Origin: Thalassovita sp.
GTDB taxonomy: Bacteria; Pseudomonadota; Alphaproteobacteria; Rhodobacterales; Rhodobacteraceae
DNA length: 64,000 bases
Direction: 5' to 3'
Assembly (NCBI GenBank): GCA_017792425.1
Contig: CP051233.1
Coordinates: 87,456 to 151,455, forward strand
Both the position numbers and the translations under genes were made by a program. Under the pieces are notes generated by a model that saw nothing but the letters and a program-made list of their open reading frames with translations, ran no database searches and was not told the DNA's origin. The number at the start of each line of letters is the position of its first letter. Position 1 is the first letter of the stretch. This document shows positions 52,791-61,396 of this stretch, in pieces.

Positions 52791-53249
52791 ATGGCGCTGG
52801 ATGAGACAGATCGGCGGATTCTGCGGGTATTGCAGCGCAAGGGGCGGATTTCCAATGCGGACCTCAGCGAACAGGTAAACCTGTCGGCCTCTGCCTGTCA
52901 CCGCCGGGTCCAGCACCTGGAAGCGAACGGGTATATCAAGGACTATGTCGCCCTGCTGGACGCGCGGAAACTAAACGTGCCGACCACGGTTTTCGTAGAA
53001 ATCACCCTACAAGGGCAGGCGGACGAAATCCTTGACGCCTTTGAAAAGGCCGTGGCCCGAATTCCAGATGTGCTGGAATGTCACCTGATGGCCGGAACAG
53101 CCGACTACATCCTGAAAGTGGTCGCCGAAAACACCGAGGATTTCGCACGTATTCACCGCCAGCACCTGACCCGTCTACCGGGCGTGGCGCAGATGCAAAG
53201 CTCTTTCGCGTTGCGGACTGTGTTCAAGACAACGGCTCTACCCGTTTAA
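52791..53249 (+). CDS. Lrp/AsnC family transcriptional regulator (probable ald regulator)
   Basis: A 152-residue feast/famine regulator: winged helix (LDETDRRILRVLQRKGRISNADLSEQVNLSASACHRRVQHLEANGYI) followed by the RAM ligand-binding domain (VFVEITLQGQADEILDAFEKAVARIPDVLECHLMAGTADYILKVVAEN). It is divergent from ald with a 135-nt A/T-richer region between, so it most likely senses alanine and controls ald. Specific Lrp sites are not obvious by eye. Confidence 0.93.
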   Translation: MALDETDRRILRVLQRKGRISNADLSEQVNLSASACHRRVQHLEANGYIKDYVALLDARKLNVPTTVFVEITLQGQADEILDAFEKAVARIPDVLECHLMAGTADYILKVVAENTEDFARIHRQHLTRLPGVAQMQSSFALRTVFKTTALPV

Positions 53250-53284
53250 TTGTCTGACTTTTACCTTGCAAATGTCAGACAATT
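53248..53284. promoter_or_regulatory. Long inverted repeat between lrp and the GMC gene
   Basis: AATTGTCTGAC (53248-53258) and GTCAGACAATT (53274-53284) are perfect 11-bp arms with a 15-nt spacer; the first arm overlaps the lrp stop codon. No U-run follows. Each arm contains TTGTCTGAC, close to the TNGTNNNAC core bound by FadR-type GntR proteins, so it could be a pair of operator half-sites controlling the oxidoreductase gene, or a weak lrp terminator. Confidence 0.5.
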
Positions 53285-53295
53285 GCAGATAAAAT

Positions 53296-53309
53296 TTACC
53301 CAAGGGTAA
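53296..53309. promoter_or_regulatory. Palindrome TTACCC-AA-GGGTAA before the GMC gene
   Basis: A perfect 6-bp dyad with a 2-nt centre, 23 nt before the GMC start and 11 nt after the longer inverted repeat. It may be an operator or form a small leader hairpin. Function is inferred. Confidence 0.4.
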
Positions 53310-53332
53310 TTTCAGCCGCCTGGAGGGTTCTG

Positions 53333-54919
53333 ATGTCGTGGGATTACATCATCGTGGGTGCAGGCAGCGCCGGATGTGTGGTTGCAAAACGGCTGGCCGA
53401 CGCGGGCAACAAGGTTCTGCTGCTAGAGGCCGGTGGGCGTGACACCTACCACTGGGTACACATCCCGATGGGGTACCTTTACTGCATCAACAACCCGCGC
53501 ACCGACTGGATGTTCCGCACCGAGGCGGACGCCGGCCTGAACGGACGTTCGCTGATCTATCCGCGCGGCAAGGTTCTGGGGGGGTGTTCCTCGATCAACG
53601 GGATGCTGTACCTGCGGGGTCAGGCCGCCGACTATGACGGCTGGCGGCAGATGGGGAATACCGGTTGGGGGTGGGACGATGTCCTGCCCTACTTCCTGAA
53701 ATCCGAGGACTACGTGGACGGTCCGTCCGACATGCATGGTGTTGGCGGCGAATGGCGCGTGGACAACCAGCGCTTGCATTGGGGTGTTTTGGACGACTGG
53801 ATGGAAGCCGCCGCCCAAGAGGGCCTGCCGAAGGTCACGGATTTCAACACCGGCAATAACGAAGGCGTGGGGTACTTCCGGGTTAACCAGCGCAATGGCT
53901 GGCGGATGAACACGGCCAAGGCTTTCCTGCGCACGACCAGCGGGCAGGGGCTGAAGATCGAAACCCATGCCCACACCCGGCGTGTCCTGGTCGAGCACGG
54001 ACGCTGTGTGGGTGTCGAGTACGAACAGAACGGCCAGGTCAAAACAGCTCGCGCGGCCGGAGAGGTGATCCTGAGCGCCGGTGCAATCGGTTCACCGCAA
54101 ATCCTGCAATTGTCCGGTATCGGTCCCGCTGCGCTGTTGCATAAGTATGGAATCGAGGTTCTGCGCGATGTCGCCGGGATAGGGGCTAACCTGCAGGATC
54201 ACCTGCAACTGCGCTGCGCCTGGAAACTGTCACACGGGCGCACGCTGAACACTTTGGCCAACAGCCTTTGGGGGAAGGCGATGATTGGGCTGGAATACGC
54301 ACTGAAACGCTCTGGCCCAATGTCGATGGCGCCTTCGCAGTTAGGGGCATTCGCCAAATCGCGCCCTGATCTGGAAACGCCTGACCTGGAATTCCACGTT
54401 CAGCCCCTGACCCTGGAAGCGTTCGGTCAGCCGCTGCATGATTTCCCGGCCATGACGGCCTCGGTCTGCAATCTAAGGCCAGAAAGCCGTGGCGTTGTCG
54501 AGATCACCAGCCCCGACCCCAAGGCAAAACCGCGGATCGCCCCGAATTACCTATCTACCGAAGGGGATCGCAGGGTCGCGGCGGATTCGATCCGGCTGGC
54601 GCGCCGGATCATCGGCCAGCGAGCGATGGCCAAATACGCCCCGCAGGAAATGAAACCTGGGATCACCGGCGAATCCGATACCGATCTGGCAAAGGCGGCA
54701 GGCGATATTGGCACCACGATCTTTCACCCTTCGGGCACGGTTCGAATGGGTACCGATGACATCGCGCCGCTGGACCCGCAACTGCGGCTGCGCGGGATTG
54801 GCCGGCTGCGCGTTGTGGACTGTTCCATCATGCCAACCATCACCAGTGGCAACACCAATGCTCCGACCATCATGATTGCAGAGAAGGCCAGCGACATGAT
54901 CCTTGCATCCGCCCGCTAA
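53333..54919 (+). CDS. GMC family FAD-dependent oxidoreductase
   Basis: A 528-residue glucose-methanol-choline family flavoenzyme that oxidises an alcohol. The FAD-binding GAGSAG is at residues 9-14 with LLLEAGG after it; GMC signature 1 (YPRGKVLGGCSSINGMLYLRG) and signature 2 (GAIGSPQILQLSGIGP) are clear; the C-terminus has the catalytic His/Asn region (FHPSGTVRMGTDD ... TSGNTNAPTIMIAEKASDMI). It resembles choline dehydrogenase but betaine genes are absent, so the substrate is open. The flavodoxin-like gene follows at once. Confidence 0.93.
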   Translation: MSWDYIIVGAGSAGCVVAKRLADAGNKVLLLEAGGRDTYHWVHIPMGYLYCINNPRTDWMFRTEADAGLNGRSLIYPRGKVLGGCSSINGMLYLRGQAADYDGWRQMGNTGWGWDDVLPYFLKSEDYVDGPSDMHGVGGEWRVDNQRLHWGVLDDWMEAAAQEGLPKVTDFNTGNNEGVGYFRVNQRNGWRMNTAKAFLRTTSGQGLKIETHAHTRRVLVEHGRCVGVEYEQNGQVKTARAAGEVILSAGAIGSPQILQLSGIGPAALLHKYGIEVLRDVAGIGANLQDHLQLRCAWKLSHGRTLNTLANSLWGKAMIGLEYALKRSGPMSMAPSQLGAFAKSRPDLETPDLEFHVQPLTLEAFGQPLHDFPAMTASVCNLRPESRGVVEITSPDPKAKPRIAPNYLSTEGDRRVAADSIRLARRIIGQRAMAKYAPQEMKPGITGESDTDLAKAAGDIGTTIFHPSGTVRMGTDDIAPLDPQLRLRGIGRLRVVDCSIMPTITSGNTNAPTIMIAEKASDMILASAR

Positions 54920-54937
54920 GCCGTGGCAAGCGGAGGT

Positions 54938-55492
54938 ATGGCGAATGTTGCGATTACTTATTTCTCTGGGCGGGGGCATACCCGCAAGCTGGCCACCACC
55001 ATCGCGGATGCCTTGGGGGATCAGGACTGTGACGCGCGTCTGATCGACGTGACCAGCCTGTCGCAATCAGACTGGCACGCGATGGACGCGGCCGACGCTA
55101 TCCTGTTCGGTGCGCCCACCTACATGGGCAGCGTCGCGACCGAGTTCAAAGCGTTCATGGATCAGACCAGCGAAATCTGGTCATGTCAGGGTTGGGCGGA
55201 CAAGATGGCGAGTGGTTTCACCGTCGCCACCTTCCCCGGTGGGGATAAGCTGGCCGCGCTGATGCAGATGAACATCTTTGCGATGCAGCACGGGATGGTC
55301 TGGATCGGGCAGGATCAGGTCGGCGCCCCGGTGAACCGCGACCAGATCGGCATCAACGAAAGCGGTGTCTGGCTGGGACTGGCGGCGACGACTGTCCGCG
55401 ACAAGTCCAAACTGGTGTCCGACGGGGACGTGGAAACCGCCGTACGGTTCGGACGGCGCATCGCCCGCGCGGTACGACGTTGGTCCATCTAG
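54938..55492 (+). CDS. Flavodoxin-like FMN/NAD(P)H-quinone reductase family protein
   Basis: A 184-residue flavodoxin-fold protein. The phosphate-binding loop is in VAITYFSGRGHTRKLA, with the FMN segments FGAPTYMGSVATEFKAFMDQT and FTVATFPGGDKLAALMQ. It is either an electron carrier or an NAD(P)H:quinone reductase of the WrbA type. GGAGG lies only one base before the ATG at 54938, an unusually short spacing; GTG at 54923 is an alternative start. It lies 18 nt after the GMC gene. Confidence 0.85.
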   Translation: MANVAITYFSGRGHTRKLATTIADALGDQDCDARLIDVTSLSQSDWHAMDAADAILFGAPTYMGSVATEFKAFMDQTSEIWSCQGWADKMASGFTVATFPGGDKLAALMQMNIFAMQHGMVWIGQDQVGAPVNRDQIGINESGVWLGLAATTVRDKSKLVSDGDVETAVRFGRRIARAVRRWSI

Positions 55493-55563
55493 CTTTCTGA
55501 TCCGTGCTGGCCCAGCCTGCACCCTGAAACGCGCATGACCCGAGGACCGGAGGACCACGCATC

Positions 55564-56511
55564 ATGTGGCTGCAGCACGCCGACAGAGTTCTGGAACAGG
55601 CTCATTCTACCCGCGCCGCGGCAACGTCCCGGCTGGCGGCATCCTGGCGGCGTTCGGCCGTCACCTATGGGCTGGACCCACGTAACAATTGCGCACCGGA
55701 CAGGCTGGAAGCCGCGAAAATCCGACAAAAGCGCGATGCTATGGGCGCGTTTCTGGCGCTTGCCAATCCGCAATTGGATCAACTGTTCCGCATGGTCGGG
55801 GCCACTGGCAGTTGCGTGCTGCTGACCGATGCTGATGGTGTGGTGCTGGAGGAACGCTGCGCAGACAGTGACCGCCATGTCTTTCAGAGATGGGGCCTCT
55901 GGTCCGGCGCAGTCTGGAGTGAGCAGGCAGAAGGCACCAACGGCATCGGCACCTGCCTTGCGGAAAAGCGGCAGGTGGTCATCCACAAGGACGAACATTT
56001 CCTCAGCCGCAACACCGGCATGAGCTGCATGGACGCCCCCATCTTTGGCGCAAACGGTGAGGTACTGGCCGCGCTGGATGTGTCCTCTTGCAGGGCAGAC
56101 CAGACAGAGGGGCTAACGCGCTTGATCGCCTCTGCCGTGGCCCAGACCGCCCGGCAAATCGAAACAGCCCATTTCCGCGCCAGCTTTGCCGGGGCGCGCT
56201 TTGTGGATGTGGGCGCTGACCGTCCGGACGAAACGATGTTGCTGGCCGTGGACAGCGATGACCTGGTTGTCGGGGCCACCCGCGCCGCGCGGCGCAAGCT
56301 TGGGTTGGGAACGGACAGTTTTACCAACCCGCGCCCAACCCCGGACGTCCTGGGCCTTTCGGATGAATCAGCCGGTCTGGATCAGGCCGAGCGCGCCGCC
56401 CTGCGACGTGCCCTTGCCCGATCCGGTGGCAACGCCAGCGCCGCCGCCCGCGAATTGGGAATCGGCCGCGCCACCCTGTACCGCCGGATGAAGCGGCTGG
56501 GGCTGGGCTGA
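55564..56511 (+). CDS. AcoR-like GAF-Fis regulator lacking the AAA+ domain
   Basis: A 315-residue regulator whose first part matches AcoR-type activators (SRLAASWRRSAVTYGLDP, then a GAF domain with LTDADGVVLEERC ... GLWSGAVWSEQAEGTNGIGTCLAEKRQVVIHKDEHFL). The end is a Fis-type helix-turn-helix (ALRRALARSGGNASAAARELGIGRATLYRRMKRLGLG). The sigma54-interacting AAA+ domain (about 240 residues, GAFTGA motif) between them is absent. It probably controls the adjacent aldehyde dehydrogenase, by a sigma54-independent mechanism. Confidence 0.9.
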   Translation: MWLQHADRVLEQAHSTRAAATSRLAASWRRSAVTYGLDPRNNCAPDRLEAAKIRQKRDAMGAFLALANPQLDQLFRMVGATGSCVLLTDADGVVLEERCADSDRHVFQRWGLWSGAVWSEQAEGTNGIGTCLAEKRQVVIHKDEHFLSRNTGMSCMDAPIFGANGEVLAALDVSSCRADQTEGLTRLIASAVAQTARQIETAHFRASFAGARFVDVGADRPDETMLLAVDSDDLVVGATRAARRKLGLGTDSFTNPRPTPDVLGLSDESAGLDQAERAALRRALARSGGNASAAARELGIGRATLYRRMKRLGLG

Positions 56512-56524
56512 TAAACCCTCGATG

Positions 56525-56542
56525 TGTCTCAGTCCTGAGACA
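56525..56542. promoter_or_regulatory. Inverted repeat TGTCTCA-N4-TGAGACA, putative operator
   Basis: A perfect 7-bp dyad with a 4-nt centre, 13 nt after the GAF-Fis regulator gene and about 100 nt before the aldehyde dehydrogenase start. Its size and symmetry suit a Fis-type helix-turn-helix dimer. There is no sigma54 promoter consensus (TGGCAC-N5-TTGC) between it and the gene. Confidence 0.55.
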
Positions 56543-56644
56543 ATCTGCGCCCGACCACCACCTTGGTAGGACTGCATCCAGCCCGTTTTTACGGAAGGCT
56601 CTGCCCAGTCGCCGGACATCCCGGCCCCAAGGAGGAGACATCCA

Positions 56645-58168
56645 ATGAATGAAATGACCAACCCCGCATCGGTTCAATACGCATCGCCGTTCAAGGCCCG
56701 CTATGACAACTTCATCGGCGGCAAATTCGTGGCCCCGGTGAAGGGCCAATATTTTGACAACATCACCCCGATCACCGGCGCAAAGGTCTGCGAAGTCGCG
56801 CGTTCCACCGCCGAAGACGTTGAACTGGCACTGGACGCGGCCCACGCTGCCAAGGACGCCTGGGGCAAGACCTCGGCTGCAGAGAGGTCCAACCTCCTGC
56901 TGAAGATCGCCGACCGGATCGAAGAAAACCTGGAACTGATCGCCACAGCCGAAACCTGGGACAACGGCAAGCCGATCCGCGAAACCATGGCTGCCGACAT
57001 TCCGCTGTCGGTTGACCATTTCCGCTATTTCGCCGGCGTCCTGCGCGCACAAGAAGGCAACATGTCGGAAATCGACCACGACACCGTCGCCTACCATTTC
57101 CACGAACCGCTGGGCGTTGTCGGCCAGATCATCCCGTGGAACTTCTCGGTTCTGATGGCGGCGTGGAAACTGGCCCCCGCGCTGGCCGCCGGTAACTGCA
57201 TCGTGCTGAAGCCGGCAGAACAGACCCCGGCCGCGATCATGGTTCTGGCCGAAGTCATCGCCGACCTGCTGCCCGCCGGTGTCCTGAACATCGTCAACGG
57301 CATGGGCCCCGACGTCGGCGGCCCGCTGGCCAAATCGCCGCGCATCGCCAAGATCGCCTTTACCGGTTCCACGGAAACCGGCCGCATCATCATGCAGGCC
57401 GCGACCGAAAACCTGATCCCCGTCACGCTGGAACTGGGTGGCAAATCGCCGAACATCTTCTTCTCGGACGTGATGGCCGAAGATGACGCCTTTCTGGACA
57501 AGGCCGTCGAAGGCTTCGTTCTGTTCGCCTTCAACCAGGGCGAGGTCTGCACCTGCCCGTCGCGCGCGCTGATCCAAGAAGACATCTACGAAGAGTTCAT
57601 CAAGCGGTGTATCGCTCGCGTCGAGGCGATCGTCCAGGGCGACCCGCGTGACATCAACACCATGGTGGGCGCGCAGGCATCGCAGGAACAGCAGGACAAG
57701 ATCCTGTCCTACCTGACCATCGGTGTCGAAGAAGGTGCCGAAGTGCTGACCGGCGGCGATGCGGCCCGTTTCAACGGCGATATCGCCAACGGATTCTACG
57801 TGCAGCCGACCATCCTGAAGGGCCACAACAAGATGCGCGTGTTCCAAGAGGAAATCTTTGGCCCGGTCGTGTCCGTGACCACCTTCAAGACCGAAGAAGA
57901 GGCCCTGCAGATTGCCAATGACACCATGTACGGCCTTGGTGCCGGTGTCTGGACGCGTGACGGCACCCGCGCCTATCGCTTTGGCCGCAACATCGAAGCG
58001 GGCCGTGTCTGGGTGAACAACTACCACGCCTATCCGGCTCACGCGGCCTTTGGCGGGTATAAGCAGTCGGGCATCGGGCGTGAAACCCACAAGATGATGC
58101 TGGACCACTACCAGCAGACCAAGAACATGCTGGTCAGCTATAACCCGAACAAACTGGGCTTCTTCTAA
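56645..58168 (+). CDS. NAD(P)-dependent aldehyde dehydrogenase
   Basis: A 507-residue ALDH of the AldA/ExaC/AcoD type, oxidising acetaldehyde or similar aldehydes. Catalytic Cys302 lies in FNQGEVCTCPSR and the general base Glu263 in VTLELGGKSPN; the NAD loop FTGSTETGR and PWNFSVLMAAWKLAPALAAGN are typical. AAGGAGGAG precedes the start. It is the probable target of the upstream GAF-Fis regulator. A terminator follows. Confidence 0.96.
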   Translation: MNEMTNPASVQYASPFKARYDNFIGGKFVAPVKGQYFDNITPITGAKVCEVARSTAEDVELALDAAHAAKDAWGKTSAAERSNLLLKIADRIEENLELIATAETWDNGKPIRETMAADIPLSVDHFRYFAGVLRAQEGNMSEIDHDTVAYHFHEPLGVVGQIIPWNFSVLMAAWKLAPALAAGNCIVLKPAEQTPAAIMVLAEVIADLLPAGVLNIVNGMGPDVGGPLAKSPRIAKIAFTGSTETGRIIMQAATENLIPVTLELGGKSPNIFFSDVMAEDDAFLDKAVEGFVLFAFNQGEVCTCPSRALIQEDIYEEFIKRCIARVEAIVQGDPRDINTMVGAQASQEQQDKILSYLTIGVEEGAEVLTGGDAARFNGDIANGFYVQPTILKGHNKMRVFQEEIFGPVVSVTTFKTEEEALQIANDTMYGLGAGVWTRDGTRAYRFGRNIEAGRVWVNNYHAYPAHAAFGGYKQSGIGRETHKMMLDHYQQTKNMLVSYNPNKLGFF

Positions 58169-58311
58169 GCCTGCACGGCGCCCCGCCCACCGGGACGCCC
58201 CCCTTTCCGGCCTGCGCCACCCGCGTTGTTGTCCTCCTCGCTCCAAATCTGATGGCCGCGCGGGCGGGCAGGCCGGGATTGGGTATTATTGCCACGAATA
58301 AACAACAAAAG

Positions 58312-58342
58312 CGCCCGGTCTTTCCGCCGGGCGTTCTCTTTT
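58312..58342 (+). terminator. Terminator after aldehyde dehydrogenase
   Basis: CGCCCGG and CCGGGCG form a 7-bp stem with an 8-nt loop, followed by TTCTCTTTT. It lies 143 nt after the ALDH stop; I see no gene in between. Confidence 0.75.
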
Positions 58343-58391
58343 GGGTCACTGATTTTTCTGGGACCGGCACCGAATTGACAGTGCCAGAAAC

Positions 58392-58423
58392 GACAAACCC
58401 CCGGGCAGGGCCGCGGGGGTCGT
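58392..58423 (-). terminator. rpsU terminator
   Basis: On the minus strand the ACCCCCG/CGGGGGT stem with flanking ACGA/TCGT pairs ends in TTTGTCGTTT. It lies just past the rpsU stop at 58450. Confidence 0.72.
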
Positions 58424-58449
58424 CTCAGCATTCAAGCTGTGAGGAGGTC

Positions 58450-58656
58450 TTAGAGCAGACCTTCGCGCTGTGCCTTCTTGCGTGCCAGTTTCCGGGCACG
58501 GCGAACAGCTTCAGCTTTCTCGCGCGCTTTCTTGACGGACGGTTTCTCGAAATGTTGCTTCAGCTTCATTTCACGGAACACGCCTTCGCGCTGCAGCTTT
58601 TTCTTCAGGGCACGGAGTGCCTGATCGACGTTATTGTCGCGAACGCTCACCTGCAT
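58450..58656 (-). CDS. rpsU: 30S ribosomal protein S21
   Basis: A 68-residue basic protein (MQVSVRDNNVDQALRALKKKLQREGVFREMKLKQHFEKPSVKKAREKAEAVRRARKL ...), the standard S21 pattern with a C-terminal Arg/Lys helix. It is a single-gene unit, divergent from coq9. A small hairpin covers its ribosome-binding site. Confidence 0.97.
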   Translation of the reverse strand: MQVSVRDNNVDQALRALKKKLQREGVFREMKLKQHFEKPSVKKAREKAEAVRRARKLARKKAQREGLL

Positions 58657-58670
58657 GTGGTTTTCACCAC
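58657..58670 (-). promoter_or_regulatory. Hairpin over the rpsU ribosome-binding site
   Basis: On the minus strand GTGGT-GAAA-ACCAC forms a 5-bp stem with a GNRA-type tetraloop, directly abutting the AUG. The Shine-Dalgarno AAAGGTGG overlaps the 5' arm, so the structure could limit or tune S21 synthesis. Confidence 0.45.
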
Positions 58671-58769
58671 CTTTCTAAGTTGAGTTGCAATGAATTGCAG
58701 GAAGTGGCCGTATAGCAAAGCATCCCCTATTTGTCTAGAGTGCCGACAAATCGCCCGAAGGAACCTGCA

Positions 58770-59456
58770 ATGACCATGCCGAATGTGAAAGACACCTTGC
58801 TGGACGCGGCCCTAATCCATGTCGCTTTTGACGGGTGGTCGGATGAAACCTTTGCGGCGGCCATTGCGGATACCGGGATTAACCCAGTCGTGGCGCGTGC
58901 GGTGTGTCCGCGTGGGGCGGTGGATCTGGCCATCACCTACCACCAGCGCGGTGACCAGTTGATGGAACAGCGTTTCAACGCAGAAGACCTGACCGGCCTG
59001 CGTTATTCGGAAAAGGTTGCCGCGCTGGTCCGGTTCCGCATCGAAGCCGCCGACGACAAGGAAGTGGTGCGCCGGGGAACGACCCTGTTCTCCTTGCCAC
59101 AATATGCCGCGGACGGGGCAAAGCTTATCTGGGGGACGTGCGATCAGATCTGGCGCCTGCTTGGAGACAGTTCTGACGACGTGAATTGGTACACGAAACG
59201 CATGACACTCAGCGGGGTCTACGGATCAACCGTGCTGTATTGGCTGGGCGACGATTCGCCCGATCACCAGGCGACATGGGAATTCCTGGACCGCCGGATT
59301 GCCGATGTGATGCGGTTTGAAAAATTCAAGGCCGATGTGCGCGGCAACAAGGCCTTGGCGTCACTTCTAAGCGGGCCGTTATCCCTGCTGGACCGGATCA
59401 AGGCACCAGTTGGCAAACAGGACGACCTGCCGGGCCGAATGCACGGCAGCAACTGA
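58770..59456 (+). CDS. COQ9 family ubiquinone biosynthesis protein
   Basis: A 228-residue COQ9-type protein: TetR-like N-terminal helices (VKDTLLDAALIHVAFDGWSDETFAAAIADTGI) and the lipid-binding COQ9 domain (LIWGTCDQIWRLLGDSSDDVNWYTKRMTLSGVYGSTVLYWLGDDSPDH). It presents quinone precursors to hydroxylases. The start at 58770 has GAAGGA upstream. It leads an operon with two quinone oxidoreductase-like genes, 10 nt to the next. Confidence 0.92.
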   Translation: MTMPNVKDTLLDAALIHVAFDGWSDETFAAAIADTGINPVVARAVCPRGAVDLAITYHQRGDQLMEQRFNAEDLTGLRYSEKVAALVRFRIEAADDKEVVRRGTTLFSLPQYAADGAKLIWGTCDQIWRLLGDSSDDVNWYTKRMTLSGVYGSTVLYWLGDDSPDHQATWEFLDRRIADVMRFEKFKADVRGNKALASLLSGPLSLLDRIKAPVGKQDDLPGRMHGSN

Positions 59457-59466
59457 GGAGAGCGAG

Positions 59467-60453
59467 ATGAACCAGACGATGCGGGCGGTGGAAATCACTG
59501 AACCGGGTGGGCCGGATGTCCTGAAACTGTGCGAACGGCCCCAGCCTGAACCGAAGGCCGGTCAGGTGGTGATCAAGGTGGCTTATGCCGGTGTGAATCG
59601 GCCCGACGCCCTGCAAAGGGCAGGGGCCTATGCCCCGCCTCCCACTGCCAGCGATCTGCCGGGCTTGGAAGCATCCGGGGAAATCGTCGCCCTGGGTGCC
59701 GGTGTCAGCGGCTGGCAAGTCGGCGATCAGGTCTGCGCCTTGCTTCCGGGCGGCGGCTATGCCGAATACGTGGCCACCCCCGCCGCGCACTGCCTGCCGG
59801 TCCCGCGTGGGATGGACATGAAACAGGCGGCCTGCCTGCCTGAAACATTCTTTACCGTATGGTCTAACGTATTCCAGCGCGGCGGGCTGAAAGCCGGGGA
59901 AAAATTCCTGATCCATGGCGGTTCTTCCGGCATCGGCACCACCGCGATCCAACTGGCGCGGGAATTCGGTGCGCGGGTCTTCGTTACCGTCGGCAGCCAG
60001 GAAAAGGCCGCCGCCTGCGCCGCCCTGGGGGCGGAACGAACGATCGTTTACAACGACGAAGATTTCGTGGACGTCCTGCGCGCCGAAGGCGGGGCCGATC
60101 TGATCCTGGACATGGTCGGAGGCCTGTACCTGCCCCGCAACGTGCGCGCACTGGCGGATGACGGACGGCTGGTGCAGATCGCCTTCTTGCAGGGACCGAA
60201 AGTGGAACTGAACTTTGCCCAGGTGATGACGCGGCGGCTGACGATCACCGGGTCCACCCTGCGTCCGCAAAGCGACCTTGCCAAGGCAAAGATTGCGGAC
60301 AGCCTGAAAGAACATGTCTGGCCCCTGCTGGACGCAGGCAAAGTGGCCCCGGTGATTGACAGCGAGTATCCGCTCGCCGACGCCGCCAAGGCCCACGCCC
60401 ACATGGAAGGCCGGGGACATATCGGGAAGATCGTGCTGAAAGTCGCGCCATGA
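59467..60453 (+). CDS. NAD(P)H-quinone oxidoreductase (PIG3-type medium-chain reductase)
   Basis: A 328-residue zinc-free medium-chain dehydrogenase/reductase. The substrate domain (GVNRPDALQRAGAYAPPPTASDLPGLEASGEIVALG) and the nucleotide motif FLIHGGSSGIGTTAIQLAREFGARVFVTVGS match the PIG3/QOR group that reduces quinones by one electron. GAGGAGA precedes the start. Second gene of the coq9 operon; overlaps the next by 4 nt. Confidence 0.93.
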   Translation: MNQTMRAVEITEPGGPDVLKLCERPQPEPKAGQVVIKVAYAGVNRPDALQRAGAYAPPPTASDLPGLEASGEIVALGAGVSGWQVGDQVCALLPGGGYAEYVATPAAHCLPVPRGMDMKQAACLPETFFTVWSNVFQRGGLKAGEKFLIHGGSSGIGTTAIQLAREFGARVFVTVGSQEKAAACAALGAERTIVYNDEDFVDVLRAEGGADLILDMVGGLYLPRNVRALADDGRLVQIAFLQGPKVELNFAQVMTRRLTITGSTLRPQSDLAKAKIADSLKEHVWPLLDAGKVAPVIDSEYPLADAAKAHAHMEGRGHIGKIVLKVAP

Positions 60454-61358
60454 CCCAAACCGCCCTTCAAGGCATCACTCTGGAACGTCCCGCAGTGGAT
60501 TTTGACACCTATGATTGCCTGGAACCCTTCGGGCTGGCGCCAGAGCAGTTGGGGCCGCTGTTCGCTAGCCACCTGCAAGCCGCCCAGGTCGTGGATATCA
60601 TACCGCGAAGCCGTACGCGTGCATTGCGCCCTGTCCCGGCAGACGAACCAGAGGGCATCGTTCTGGCCTATCCATCCGCTGGCGCGGGTCTGGCCATGCT
60701 GATTGCGCGAAAAGAGCCAGAGAACGAACTGATTTCCGTATGGCCATTTCTGTCCTGGGGCACGCAGATCCAGGCCGGGGTCACGCAGATATTGCTGCCC
60801 CCGCACCGACTGCTGGCGTTGATCCGGGTGACGCTGCCGGATGGTCCGGCAATCTGCTTTCAAGACCAGCAATACCCGGCCAGCCGCGGATTCTACTTTG
60901 AAGGCGCGGTACATGATTTCGTGATGGTCGGTATCGCCTATCACATGAAATTTTCCGACAACACCGCGATCCGGATTTCACCTGATTCCCCGAACTATGC
61001 CGTCCTTTCGCAATACGGGGCCGCATTGGACGGCGATGGAAACCTGCTCATCCAGACACAGGGAATGGCTGCTTTTCTCGAACGCGAGGATTTGGCGCCA
61101 AACTGGTATGAGTTTCGGGGGCCGGTCACGCAGGTTCGTCCCTATCCGGGCGGGCTGCTGGGGCAGGATCTGTGGCTGGTCCGCGTCACCGTTTCCCGGT
61201 ACGAAGAGGCGTCGACATCCTTTGATCTGGATGTTGCAATCACCCGGCGTGCTCTGGGGGACCGGCCCCTGCCTGCCGTCGGGGATGATATCGAGGGGTT
61301 GCTGTTTCTGCAGGGCAGCGTGTGGCACCCGGACACCGGCATAATACCATCGGCATAG
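60450..61358 (+). CDS. Protein of unknown function between two quinone reductases
   Basis: A 302-residue protein with no signal peptide or membrane helix and a beta-rich composition (FLSWGTQIQAGVTQILLPPHRLLALIRVTLPDGPAICFQDQQYP ... FYFEGAVHDFVMVGIAYHMKF). I recognise no family or motif. It is translationally coupled to the preceding reductase (ATGA) and lies 38 nt before a second one, so a role linked to quinone or carbonyl metabolism is possible. Codon use is slightly less GC-rich than its neighbours. Confidence 0.8.
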   Translation: MTQTALQGITLERPAVDFDTYDCLEPFGLAPEQLGPLFASHLQAAQVVDIIPRSRTRALRPVPADEPEGIVLAYPSAGAGLAMLIARKEPENELISVWPFLSWGTQIQAGVTQILLPPHRLLALIRVTLPDGPAICFQDQQYPASRGFYFEGAVHDFVMVGIAYHMKFSDNTAIRISPDSPNYAVLSQYGAALDGDGNLLIQTQGMAAFLEREDLAPNWYEFRGPVTQVRPYPGGLLGQDLWLVRVTVSRYEEASTSFDLDVAITRRALGDRPLPAVGDDIEGLLFLQGSVWHPDTGIIPSA

Positions 61359-61396
61359 GCCGCATTGAACTGAACCAGCGTCATCGGAGGACAAAC

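Noticed and set aside
56543..56644. Sigma54 promoter for the aldehyde dehydrogenase
   Set aside because: Expected for an AcoR target, but no TGGCAC-N5-TTGC-like sequence is present.
56321..58246. Long open frame antisense to the aldehyde dehydrogenase
   Set aside because: It is a shadow of a strongly conserved gene in GC-rich DNA; the translated sequence shows no family features.
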